Positions 24,207-34,400 of a stretch of DNA of 64,000 nt are shown here, piece after piece. The translations under genes were made by a program, and so were the position numbers. The stretch's first letter is position 1; each line of letters starts with the position of its first letter. Source of the stretch: Acanthococcus lagerstroemiae (Eukaryota > Arthropoda > Insecta > Hemiptera > Eriococcidae); NCBI GenBank assembly GCA_031841125.1, contig JAJSSI010000034.1:1-64000 (forward strand). Reading direction: 5' to 3'. The notes under the pieces are model-generated. The model had not been told where the DNA came from, made no database searches, and saw nothing but the letters and a program-made list of their open reading frames with translations.

Positions 24207-27200
24207 CAAAATTTGAAAAAATCAAAAATTTCAAATTAATGAGTGTTTCTTACTCAGTTTTTCACGCTGAGTTCGAATAAGTGGTTCCCATTTGGCGGCG
24301 ACCCTCCGTTCTTGAGGTACACTCAAAAAAGTTGGGAAAATTGATCAATTTGGGTCAAAAAATGACTCTAGCTCAATTTCGACAACGGATTCGAATTCGT
24401 CTCGAAAAATTGAGTACTTAGCACCAGCGCCGACGCCGTAGCTCCCCGAAAATTTTTTCGCCCAAAAAAAGACATGATGTATAGTATGGAGAAATTTTCA
24501 AAATTTGAAAAAATCAAAAATTTCAAATTAATGAGTGTTTCTTACTCAGTTTTTCACGCTGAGTTCGAATAAGTGGTTCCCATTTGGCGGCGACCCTCCG
24601 TTCTTGAGGTACACTCAAAAAAGTTGGGAAAATTGATCAATTTGGGTCAAAAAATGACTCTAGCTCAATTTCGACAACGGATTCGAATTCGTCTCGAAAA
24701 ATTGAGTACTTAGCACCAGCGCCGACGCCGTAGCTCCCCGAAAATTTTTTCGCCCAAAAAAAGACATGATGTATAGTATGGAGAAATTTTCAAAATTTGA
24801 AAAAATCAAAAATTTCAAATTAATGAGTGTTTCTTACTCAGTTTTTCACGCTGAGTTCGAATAAGTGGTTCCCATTTGGCGGCGACCCTCCGTTCTTGAG
24901 GTACACTCAAAAAAGTTGGGAAAATTGATCAATTTGGGTCAAAAAATGACTCTAGCTCAATTTCGACAACGGATTCGAATTCGTCTCGAAAAATTGAGTA
25001 CTTAGCACCAGCGCCGACGCCGTAGCTCCCCGAAAATTTTTTCGCCCAAAAAAAGACATGATGTATAGTATGGAGAAATTTTCAAAATTTGAAAAAATCA
25101 AAAATTTCAAATTAATGAGTGTTTCTTACTCAGTTTTTCACGCTGAGTTCGAATAAGTGGTTCCCATTTGGCGGCGACCCTCCGTTCTTGAGGTACACTC
25201 AAAAAAGTTGGGAAAATTGATCAATTTGGGTCAAAAAATGACTCTAGCTCAATTTCGACAACGGATTCGAATTCGTCTCGAAAAATTGAGTACTTAGCAC
25301 CAGCGCCGACGCCGTAGCTCCCCGAAAATTTTTTCGCCCAAAAAAAGACATGATGTATAGTATGGAGAAATTTTCAAAATTTGAAAAAATCAAAAATTTC
25401 AAATTAATGAGTGTTTCTTACTCAGTTTTTCACGCTGAGTTCGAATAAGTGGTTCCCATTTGGCGGCGACCCTCCGTTCTTGAGGTACACTCAAAAAAGT
25501 TGGGAAAATTGATCAATTTGGGTCAAAAAATGACTCTAGCTCAATTTCGACAACGGATTCGAATTCGTCTCGAAAAATTGAGTACTTAGCACCAGCGCCG
25601 ACGCCGTAGCTCCCCGAAAATTTTTTCGCCCAAAAAAAGACATGATGTATAGTATGGAGAAATTTTCAAAATTTGAAAAAATCAAAAATTTCAAATTAAT
25701 GAGTGTTTCTTACTCAGTTTTTCACGCTGAGTTCGAATAAGTGGTTCCCATTTGGCGGCGACCCTCCGTTCTTGAGGTACACTCAAAAAAGTTGGGAAAA
25801 TTGATCAATTTGGGTCAAAAAATGACTCTAGCTCAATTTCGACAACGGATTCGAATTCGTCTCGAAAAATTGAGTACTTAGCACCAGCGCCGACGCCGTA
25901 GCTCCCCGAAAATTTTTTCGCCCAAAAAAAGACATGATGTATAGTATGGAGAAATTTTCAAAATTTGAAAAAATCAAAAATTTCAAATTAATGAGTGTTT
26001 CTTACTCAGTTTTTCACGCTGAGTTCGAATAAGTGGTTCCCATTTGGCGGCGACCCTCCGTTCTTGAGGTACACTCAAAAAAGTTGGGAAAATTGATCAA
26101 TTTGGGTCAAAAAATGACTCTAGCTCAATTTCGACAACGGATTCGAATTCGTCTCGAAAAATTGAGTACTTAGCACCAGCGCCGACGCCGTAGCTCCCCG
26201 AAAATTTTTTCGCCCAAAAAAAGACATGATGTATAGTATGGAGAAATTTTCAAAATTTGAAAAAATCAAAAATTTCAAATTAATGAGTGTTTCTTACTCA
26301 GTTTTTCACGCTGAGTTCGAATAAGTGGTTCCCATTTGGCGGCGACCCTCCGTTCTTGAGGTACACTCAAAAAAGTTGGGAAAATTGATCAATTTGGGTC
26401 AAAAAATGACTCTAGCTCAATTTCGACAACGGATTCGAATTCGTCTCGAAAAATTGAGTACTTAGCACCAGCGCCGACGCCGTAGCTCCCCGAAAATTTT
26501 TTCGCCCAAAAAAAGACATGATGTATAGTATGGAGAAATTTTCAAAATTTGAAAAAATCAAAAATTTCAAATTAATGAGTGTTTCTTACTCAGTTTTTCA
26601 CGCTGAGTTCGAATAAGTGGTTCCCATTTGGCGGCGACCCTCCGTTCTTGAGGTACACTCAAAAAAGTTGGGAAAATTGATCAATTTGGGTCAAAAAATG
26701 ACTCTAGCTCAATTTCGACAACGGATTCGAATTCGTCTCGAAAAATTGAGTACTTAGCACCAGCGCCGACGCCGTAGCTCCCCGAAAATTTTTTCGCCCA
26801 AAAAAAGACATGATGTATAGTATGGAGAAATTTTCAAAATTTGAGAAAATCAAAAATTTCAAATTAATGAGTGTTTCTTACTCAGTTTTTCACGCTGAGT
26901 TCGAATAAGTGGTTCCCATTTGGCGGCGACCCTCCGTTCTTGAGGTACACTCAAAAAAGTTGGGAAAATTGATCAATTTGGGTCAAAAAATGACTCTAGC
27001 TCAATTTCGACAACGGATTCGAATTCGTCTCGAAAAATTGAGTACTTAGCACCAGCGCCGACGCCGTAGCTCCCCGAAAATTTTTTCGCCCAAAAAAAGA
27101 CATGATGTATAGTATGGAGAAATTTTCAAAATTTGAAAAAATCAAAAATTTCAAATTAATGAGTGTTTCTTACTCAGTTTTTCACGCTGAGTTCGAATAA

Positions 27201-28558
27201 GTGGTTCCCATTTGGCGGCGACCCTCCGTTCTTGAGGTACACTCAAAAAAGTTGGGAAAATTGATCAATTTGGGTCAAAAAATGACTCTAGCTCAATTTC
27301 GACAACGGATTCGAATTCGTCTCGAAAAATTGAGTACTTAGCACCAGCGCCGACGCCGTAGCTCCCCGAAAATTTTTTCGCCCAAAAAAAGACATGATGT
27401 ATAGTATGGAGAAATTTTCAAAATTTGAAAAAATCAAAAATTTCAAATTAATGAGTGTTTCTTACTCAGTTTTTCACGCTGAGTTCGAATAAGTGGTTCC
27501 CATTTGGCGGCGACCCTCCGTTCTTGAGGTACACTCAAAAAAGTTGGGAAAATTGATCAATTTGGGTCAAAAAATGACTCTAGCTCAATTTCGACAACGG
27601 ATTCGAATTCGTCTCGAAAAATTGAGTACTTAGCACCAGCGCCGACGCCGTAGCTCCCCGAAAATTTTTTCGCCCAAAAAAAGACATGATGTATAGTATG
27701 GAGAAATTTTCAAAATTTGAAAAAATCAAAAATTTCAAATTAATGAGTGTTTCTTACTCAGTTTTTCACGCTGAGTTCGAATAAGTGGTTCCCATTTGGC
27801 GGCGACCCTCCGTTCTTGAGGTACACTCAAAAAAGTTGGGAAAATTGATCAATTTGGGTCAAAAAATGACTCTAGCTCAATTTCGACAACGGATTCGAAT
27901 TCGTCTCGAAAAATTGAGTACTTAGCACCAGCGCCGACGCCGTAGCTCCCCGAAAATTTTTTCGCCCAAAAAAAGACATGATGTATAGTATGGAGAAATT
28001 TTCAAAATTTGAAAAAATCAAAAATTTCAAATTAATGAGTGTTTCTTACTCAGTTTTTCACGCTGAGTTCGAATAAGTGGTTCCCATTTGGCGGCGACCC
28101 TCCGTTCTTGAGGTACACTCAAAAAAGTTGGGAAAATTGATCAATTTGGGTCAAAAAATGACTCTAGCTCAATTTCGACAACGGATTCGAATTCGTCTCG
28201 AAAAATTGAGTACTTAGCACCAGCGCCGACGCCGTAGCTCCCCGAAAATTTTTTCGCCCAAAAAAAGACATGATGTATAGTATGGAGAAATTTTCAAAAT
28301 TTGAAAAAATCAAAAATTTCAAATTAATGAGTGTTTCTTACTCAGTTTTTCACGCTGAGTTCGAATAAGTGGTTCCCATTTGGCGGCGACCCTCCGTTCT
28401 TGAGGTACACTCAAAAAAGTTGGGAAAATTGATCAATTTGGGTCAAAAAATGACTCTAGCTCAATTTCGACAACGGATTCGAATTCGTCTCGAAAAATTG
28501 AGTACTTAGCACCAGCGCCGACGCCGTAGCTCCCCGAAAATTTTTTCGCCCAAAAAAA

Positions 28559-28570
28559 GATGTATAGTAT
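28559..28570 (+). repeat. 5-bp linker deletion in the core (copy 100)
   Basis: AGACATGATGTATAG becomes AGATGTATAG, a loss of five bases flanked by the short direct repeat GA/ATG. Spacing is 287 bp. It is the first length change inside the core going right, and the next unit also has one A fewer in its A6 run (about 28885). Confidence 0.85.
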
Positions 28571-31204
28571 GGAGAAATTTTCAAAATTTGAAAAAATCAA
28601 AAATTTCAAATTAATGAGTGTTTCTTACTCAGTTTTTCACGCTGAGTTCGAATAAGTGGTTCCCATTTGGCGGCGACCCTCCGTTCTTGAGGTACACTCA
28701 AAAAAGTTGGGAAAATTGATCAATTTGGGTCAAAAAATGACTCTAGCTCAATTTCGACAACGGATTCGAATTCGTCTCGAAAAATTGAGTACTTAGCACC
28801 AGCGCCGACGCCGTAGCTCCCCGAAAATTTTTTCGCCCAAAAAAAGACATGATGTATAGTATGGAGAAATTTTCAAAATTTGAAAAATCAAAAATTTCAA
28901 ATTAATGAGTGTTTCTTACTCAGTTTTTCACGCTGAGTTCGAATAAGTGGTTCCCATTTGGCGGCGACCCTCCGTTCTTGAGGTACACTCAAAAAAGTTG
29001 GGAAAATTGATCAATTTGGGTCAAAAAATGACTCTAGCTCAATTTCGACAACGGATTCGAATTCGTCTCGAAAAATTGAGTACTTAGCACCAGCGCCGAC
29101 GCCGTAGCTCCCCGAAAATTTTTTCGCCCAAAAAAAGACATGATGTATAGTATGGAGAAATTTTCAAAATTTGAAAAAATCAAAAATTTCAAATTAATGA
29201 GTGTTTCTTACTCAGTTTTTCACGCTGAGTTCGAATAAGTGGTTCCCATTTGGCGGCGACCCTCCGTTCTTGAGGTACACTCAAAAAAGTTGGGAAAATT
29301 GATCAATTTGGGTCAAAAAATGACTCTAGCTCAATTTCGACAACGGATTCGAATTCGTCTCGAAAAATTGAGTACTTAGCACCAGCGCCGACGCCGTAGC
29401 TCCCCGAAAATTTTTTCGCCCAAAAAAAGACATGATGTATAGTATGGAGAAATTTTCAAAATTTGAAAAAATCAAAAATTTCAAATTAATGAGTGTTTCT
29501 TACTCAGTTTTTCACGCTGAGTTCGAATAAGTGGTTCCCATTTGGCGGCGACCCTCCGTTCTTGAGGTACACTCAAAAAAGTTGGGAAAATTGATCAATT
29601 TGGGTCAAAAAATGACTCTAGCTCAATTTCGACAACGGATTCGAATTCGTCTCGAAAAATTGAGTACTTAGCACCAGCGCCGACGCCGTAGCTCCCCGAA
29701 AATTTTTTCGCCCAAAAAAAGACATGATGTATAGTATGGAGAAATTTTCAAAATTTGAAAAAATCAAAAATTTCAAATTAATGAGTGTTTCTTACTCAGT
29801 TTTTCACGCTGAGTTCGAATAAGTGGTTCCCATTTGGCGGCGACCCTCCGTTCTTGAGGTACACTCAAAAAAGTTGGGAAAATTGATCAATTTGGGTCAA
29901 AAAATGACTCTAGCTCAATTTCGACAACGGATTCGAATTCGTCTCGAAAAATTGAGTACTTAGCACCAGCGCCGACGCCGTAGCTCCCCGAAAATTTTTT
30001 CGCCCAAAAAAAGACATGATGTATAGTATGGAGAAATTTTCAAAATTTGAAAAAATCAAAAATTTCAAATTAATGAGTGTTTCTTACTCAGTTTTTCACG
30101 CTGAGTTCGAATAAGTGGTTCCCATTTGGCGGCGACCCTCCGTTCTTGAGGTACACTCAAAAAAGTTGGGAAAATTGATCAATTTGGGTCAAAAAATGAC
30201 TCTAGCTCAATTTCGACAACGGATTCGAATTCGTCTCGAAAAATTGAGTACTTAGCACCAGCGCCGACGCCGTAGCTCCCCGAAAATTTTTTCGCCCAAA
30301 AAAAGACATGATGTATAGTATGGAGAAATTTTCAAAATTTGAAAAAATCAAAAATTTCAAATTAATGAGTGTTTCTTACTCAGTTTTTCACGCTGAGTTC
30401 GAATAAGTGGTTCCCATTTGGCGGCGACCCTCCGTTCTTGAGGTACACTCAAAAAAGTTGGGAAAATTGATCAATTTGGGTCAAAAAATGACTCTAGCTC
30501 AATTTCGACAACGGATTCGAATTCGTCTCGAAAAATTGAGTACTTAGCACCAGCGCCGACGCCGTAGCTCCCCGAAAATTTTTTCGCCCAAAAAAAGACA
30601 TGATGTATAGTATGGAGAAATTTTCAAAATTTGAAAAAATCAAAAATTTCAAATTAATGAGTGTTTCTTACTCAGTTTTTCACGCTGAGTTCGAATAAGT
30701 GGTTCCCATTTGGCGGCGACCCTCCGTTCTTGAGGTACACTCAAAAAAGTTGGGAAAATTGATCAATTTGGGTCAAAAAATGACTCTAGCTCAATTTCGA
30801 CAACGGATTCGAATTCGTCTCGAAAAATTGAGTACTTAGCACCAGCGCCGACGCCGTAGCTCCCCGAAAATTTTTTCGCCCAAAAAAAGACATGATGTAT
30901 AGTATGGAGAAATTTTCAAAATTTGAAAAAATCAAAAATTTCAAATTAATGAGTGTTTCTTACTCAGTTTTTCACGCTGAGTTCGAATAAGTGGTTCCCA
31001 TTTGGCGGCGACCCTCCGTTCTTGAGGTACACTCAAAAAAGTTGGGAAAATTGATCAATTTGGGTCAAAAAATGACTCTAGCTCAATTTCGACAACGGAT
31101 TCGAATTCGTCTCGAAAAATTGAGTACTTAGCACCAGCGCCGACGCCGTAGCTCCCCGAAAATTTTTTCGCCCAAAAAAAGACATGATGTATAGTATGGA
31201 GAAA

Positions 31205-31221
31205 TTTTCAAAATTTGAAAA
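31205..31221. repeat. 17-nt A/T palindrome in the reference monomer
   Basis: The sequence TTTTCAAAATTTGAAAA has perfect 8-nt inverted arms around one central base. It is present in essentially every unit that keeps A at unit position 39 (TTTGAAAA). Units with the TTTGAGAAAA allele lose the outermost pairing. The half-sites resemble the A/T dyads common in nematode non-coding DNA, but no binding protein can be named. Confidence 0.8.
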
Positions 31222-31239
31222 AATCAAAAATTTCAAATT
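31212..31239. repeat. Inverted repeat AATTTGAAA / TTTCAAATT with 10-nt spacer
   Basis: Perfect 9-bp arms lie at unit positions 32-40 and 51-59 around a 10-nt A-rich spacer. The core units carry the perfect version. In the alternative allele of the flank, the arms read AATTTGAGA and TTTCGAATT, which would pair only through two G-U wobbles in RNA. The arm overlaps the preceding 17-nt palindrome, so the two structures compete. Confidence 0.75.
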
Positions 31240-31241
31240 AA

Positions 31242-31274
31242 TGAGTGTTTCTTACTCAGTTTTTCACGCTGAGT
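31242..31274. repeat. Two mutually exclusive hairpins sharing one arm
   Basis: TGAGT (unit 62-66) can pair with ACTCA (74-78) across a 7-nt loop. Alternatively ACTCAG (74-79) can pair with CTGAGT (89-94) across a 9-nt loop. The middle strand ACTCA is shared, so only one hairpin can form at a time. The arms are unchanged in nearly all units. Exceptions are losses such as ACTCATTTTT near 2346 and 3793, ACTCAATTTT near 1197, 6365 and 8079, and ACTAAG near 3214. Confidence 0.75.
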
Positions 31275-31313
31275 TCGAATAAGTGGTTCCCATTTGGCGG
31301 CGACCCTCCGTTC

Positions 31314-31328
31314 TTGAGGTACACTCAA
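31314..31328. repeat. Hairpin TTGAG-GTACA-CTCAA
   Basis: A perfect 5-bp stem with a 5-nt loop at unit positions 134-148, immediately after GC island 1. It is kept in nearly every unit. Rare changes include TTTTGAGG (about 2693, 4698), TACACTAAAA (about 2699, 3859) and GTACCTC (about 1842). Confidence 0.65.
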
Positions 31329-31339
31329 AAAAGTTGGGA

Positions 31340-31353
31340 AAATTGATCAATTT
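31340..31353. repeat. Perfect 14-bp palindrome AAATTGATCAATTT
   Basis: Unit positions 160-173 are identical to their own reverse complement, centred on GATC. The inner TTGATCAATTT is unchanged in all copies I read, including the degenerate flank; only the leading A run varies by a base. It is a symmetric candidate site for a dimeric DNA-binding protein, but no such protein is identified. Confidence 0.8.
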
Positions 31354-31388
31354 GGGTCAAAAAATGACTCTAGCTCAATTTCGACAAC

Positions 31389-31401
31389 GGATTCGAATTC
31401 G
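31389..31401. repeat. Overlapping 8-bp palindromes ATTCGAAT and CGAATTCG
   Basis: Unit positions 211-218 (ATTCGAAT) and 214-221 (CGAATTCG) are both perfect palindromes sharing five bases. The block GGATTCGAATTCGTCTCGA is unchanged in every unit I checked across the decayed flank. It contains one GAATTC per unit, so the array should give a 292-bp EcoRI ladder. It also resembles a Pol III B box or tRNA T-loop (TTCGAAT), which may be coincidence. Confidence 0.8.
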
Positions 31402-31448
31402 TCTCGAAAAATTGAGTACTTAGCACCAGCGCCGACGCCGTAGCTCCC

Positions 31449-31462
31449 CGAAAATTTTTTCG
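31449..31462. repeat. CGAAAA-TT-TTTTCG dyad with T6 run
   Basis: Unit positions 269-282 form 6-bp perfect arms around TT. On the + strand this includes a run of six T after GC island 2, which would be a Pol III-type stop if the unit were transcribed. One unit has CGAAGATTTTTTCG (about 11142). Some flank units have the T run shortened to five. Confidence 0.7.
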
Positions 31463-34400
31463 CCCAAAAAAAGACATGATGTATAGTATGGAGAAATTTT
31501 CAAAATTTGAAAAAATCAAAAATTTCAAATTAATGAGTGTTTCTTACTCAGTTTTTCACGCTGAGTTCGAATAAGTGGTTCCCATTTGGCGGCGACCCTC
31601 CGTTCTTGAGGTACACTCAAAAAAGTTGGGAAAATTGATCAATTTGGGTCAAAAAATGACTCTAGCTCAATTTCGACAACGGATTCGAATTCGTCTCGAA
31701 AAATTGAGTACTTAGCACCAGCGCCGACGCCGTAGCTCCCCGAAAATTTTTTCGCCCAAAAAAAGACATGATGTATAGTATGGAGAAATTTTCAAAATTT
31801 GAAAAAATCAAAAATTTCAAATTAATGAGTGTTTCTTACTCAGTTTTTCACGCTGAGTTCGAATAAGTGGTTCCCATTTGGCGGCGACCCTCCGTTCTTG
31901 AGGTACACTCAAAAAAGTTGGGAAAATTGATCAATTTGGGTCAAAAAATGACTCTAGCTCAATTTCGACAACGGATTCGAATTCGTCTCGAAAAATTGAG
32001 TACTTAGCACCAGCGCCGACGCCGTAGCTCCCCGAAAATTTTTTCGCCCAAAAAAAGACATGATGTATAGTATGGAGAAATTTTCAAAATTTGAAAAAAT
32101 CAAAAATTTCAAATTAATGAGTGTTTCTTACTCAGTTTTTCACGCTGAGTTCGAATAAGTGGTTCCCATTTGGCGGCGACCCTCCGTTCTTGAGGTACAC
32201 TCAAAAAAGTTGGGAAAATTGATCAATTTGGGTCAAAAAATGACTCTAGCTCAATTTCGACAACGGATTCGAATTCGTCTCGAAAAATTGAGTACTTAGC
32301 ACCAGCGCCGACGCCGTAGCTCCCCGAAAATTTTTTCGCCCAAAAAAAGACATGATGTATAGTATGGAGAAATTTTCAAAATTTGAAAAAATCAAAAATT
32401 TCAAATTAATGAGTGTTTCTTACTCAGTTTTTCACGCTGAGTTCGAATAAGTGGTTCCCATTTGGCGGCGACCCTCCGTTCTTGAGGTACACTCAAAAAA
32501 GTTGGGAAAATTGATCAATTTGGGTCAAAAAATGACTCTAGCTCAATTTCGACAACGGATTCGAATTCGTCTCGAAAAATTGAGTACTTAGCACCAGCGC
32601 CGACGCCGTAGCTCCCCGAAAATTTTTTCGCCCAAAAAAAGACATGATGTATAGTATGGAGAAATTTTCAAAATTTGAAAAAATCAAAAATTTCAAATTA
32701 ATGAGTGTTTCTTACTCAGTTTTTCACGCTGAGTTCGAATAAGTGGTTCCCATTTGGCGGCGACCCTCCGTTCTTGAGGTACACTCAAAAAAGTTGGGAA
32801 AATTGATCAATTTGGGTCAAAAAATGACTCTAGCTCAATTTCGACAACGGATTCGAATTCGTCTCGAAAAATTGAGTACTTAGCACCAGCGCCGACGCCG
32901 TAGCTCCCCGAAAATTTTTTCGCCCAAAAAAAGACATGATGTATAGTATGGAGAAATTTTCAAAATTTGAAAAAATCAAAAATTTCAAATTAATGAGTGT
33001 TTCTTACTCAGTTTTTCACGCTGAGTTCGAATAAGTGGTTCCCATTTGGCGGCGACCCTCCGTTCTTGAGGTACACTCAAAAAAGTTGGGAAAATTGATC
33101 AATTTGGGTCAAAAAATGACTCTAGCTCAATTTCGACAACGGATTCGAATTCGTCTCGAAAAATTGAGTACTTAGCACCAGCGCCGACGCCGTAGCTCCC
33201 CGAAAATTTTTTCGCCCAAAAAAAGACATGATGTATAGTATGGAGAAATTTTCAAAATTTGAAAAAATCAAAAATTTCAAATTAATGAGTGTTTCTTACT
33301 CAGTTTTTCACGCTGAGTTCGAATAAGTGGTTCCCATTTGGCGGCGACCCTCCGTTCTTGAGGTACACTCAAAAAAGTTGGGAAAATTGATCAATTTGGG
33401 TCAAAAAATGACTCTAGCTCAATTTCGACAACGGATTCGAATTCGTCTCGAAAAATTGAGTACTTAGCACCAGCGCCGACGCCGTAGCTCCCCGAAAATT
33501 TTTTCGCCCAAAAAAAGACATGATGTATAGTATGGAGAAATTTTCAAAATTTGAAAAAATCAAAAATTTCAAATTAATGAGTGTTTCTTACTCAGTTTTT
33601 CACGCTGAGTTCGAATAAGTGGTTCCCATTTGGCGGCGACCCTCCGTTCTTGAGGTACACTCAAAAAAGTTGGGAAAATTGATCAATTTGGGTCAAAAAA
33701 TGACTCTAGCTCAATTTCGACAACGGATTCGAATTCGTCTCGAAAAATTGAGTACTTAGCACCAGCGCCGACGCCGTAGCTCCCCGAAAATTTTTTCGCC
33801 CAAAAAAAGACATGATGTATAGTATGGAGAAATTTTCAAAATTTGAAAAAATCAAAAATTTCAAATTAATGAGTGTTTCTTACTCAGTTTTTCACGCTGA
33901 GTTCGAATAAGTGGTTCCCATTTGGCGGCGACCCTCCGTTCTTGAGGTACACTCAAAAAAGTTGGGAAAATTGATCAATTTGGGTCAAAAAATGACTCTA
34001 GCTCAATTTCGACAACGGATTCGAATTCGTCTCGAAAAATTGAGTACTTAGCACCAGCGCCGACGCCGTAGCTCCCCGAAAATTTTTTCGCCCAAAAAAA
34101 GACATGATGTATAGTATGGAGAAATTTTCAAAATTTGAAAAAATCAAAAATTTCAAATTAATGAGTGTTTCTTACTCAGTTTTTCACGCTGAGTTCGAAT
34201 AAGTGGTTCCCATTTGGCGGCGACCCTCCGTTCTTGAGGTACACTCAAAAAAGTTGGGAAAATTGATCAATTTGGGTCAAAAAATGACTCTAGCTCAATT
34301 TCGACAACGGATTCGAATTCGTCTCGAAAAATTGAGTACTTAGCACCAGCGCCGACGCCGTAGCTCCCCGAAAATTTTTTCGCCCAAAAAAAGACATGAT

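Larger units (their letters stand above)
10117..24294 (+). repeat. Transition zone of the array (copies 37-85)
   Basis: 26 of 49 spacings are exactly 292 bp and the mean is about 289 bp. Single-base losses become rare, while common alleles persist and then vanish one by one going right. The last TTTTGACAAC is at about 11361, the last TTTTTACAAC at about 11655, the last unit with TTTCGAATTAATG at about 21618, the last GATATATAG at about 22445 and the last GCTCTCCG at about 24174. Short units lacking about 14 bp recur here, and the final one, at 24192, marks the right boundary. No non-satellite sequence is seen. Confidence 0.9.
31181..31472 (+). repeat. Reference 292-bp monomer (core consensus)
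   Basis: This is a representative unit, numbered 1-292 from GACATGATGT; the numbering is arbitrary because the true unit boundary is unknown. Parts: 1-20 variable linker; 22-60 A/T tracts (AAATTTT, AAAATTT, AAAAAA, AAAAATTT, AAATTA) separated by single G or C bases and centred about 8 bp apart; 62-94 two overlapping hairpins; 116-130 GC island 1; 134-148 hairpin TTGAG/CTCAA; 160-173 palindrome; 176-188 weak hairpin GTCA/TGAC; 209-221 overlapping palindromes including one EcoRI site (GAATTC); 245-270 GC island 2; 269-282 CGAAAATTTTTTCG dyad. I recognise no named satellite family. Confidence 0.95.

Noticed and set aside
31202..31240. Periodic A/T clusters of the 10-bp kind known in Caenorhabditis germline genes
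   Set aside because: The five A/T tracts are centred about 8 bp apart, not 10, and there are too few in each unit to support that pattern.
31296..31310. rRNA or 5S gene fragment suggested by the GC-rich GGCGGCGACCCTCCG
   Set aside because: It is only a 15-bp island. The surrounding unit has no rRNA-like sequence or structure that I recognise.
31389..31462. CENP-B box (TTCG....A..CGGG) as evidence of a centromeric satellite
   Set aside because: TTCGACAACGG and CCCCGAAAATTTTTTCG resemble parts of it, but neither strand matches the required spaced bases, so no centromere claim is made.
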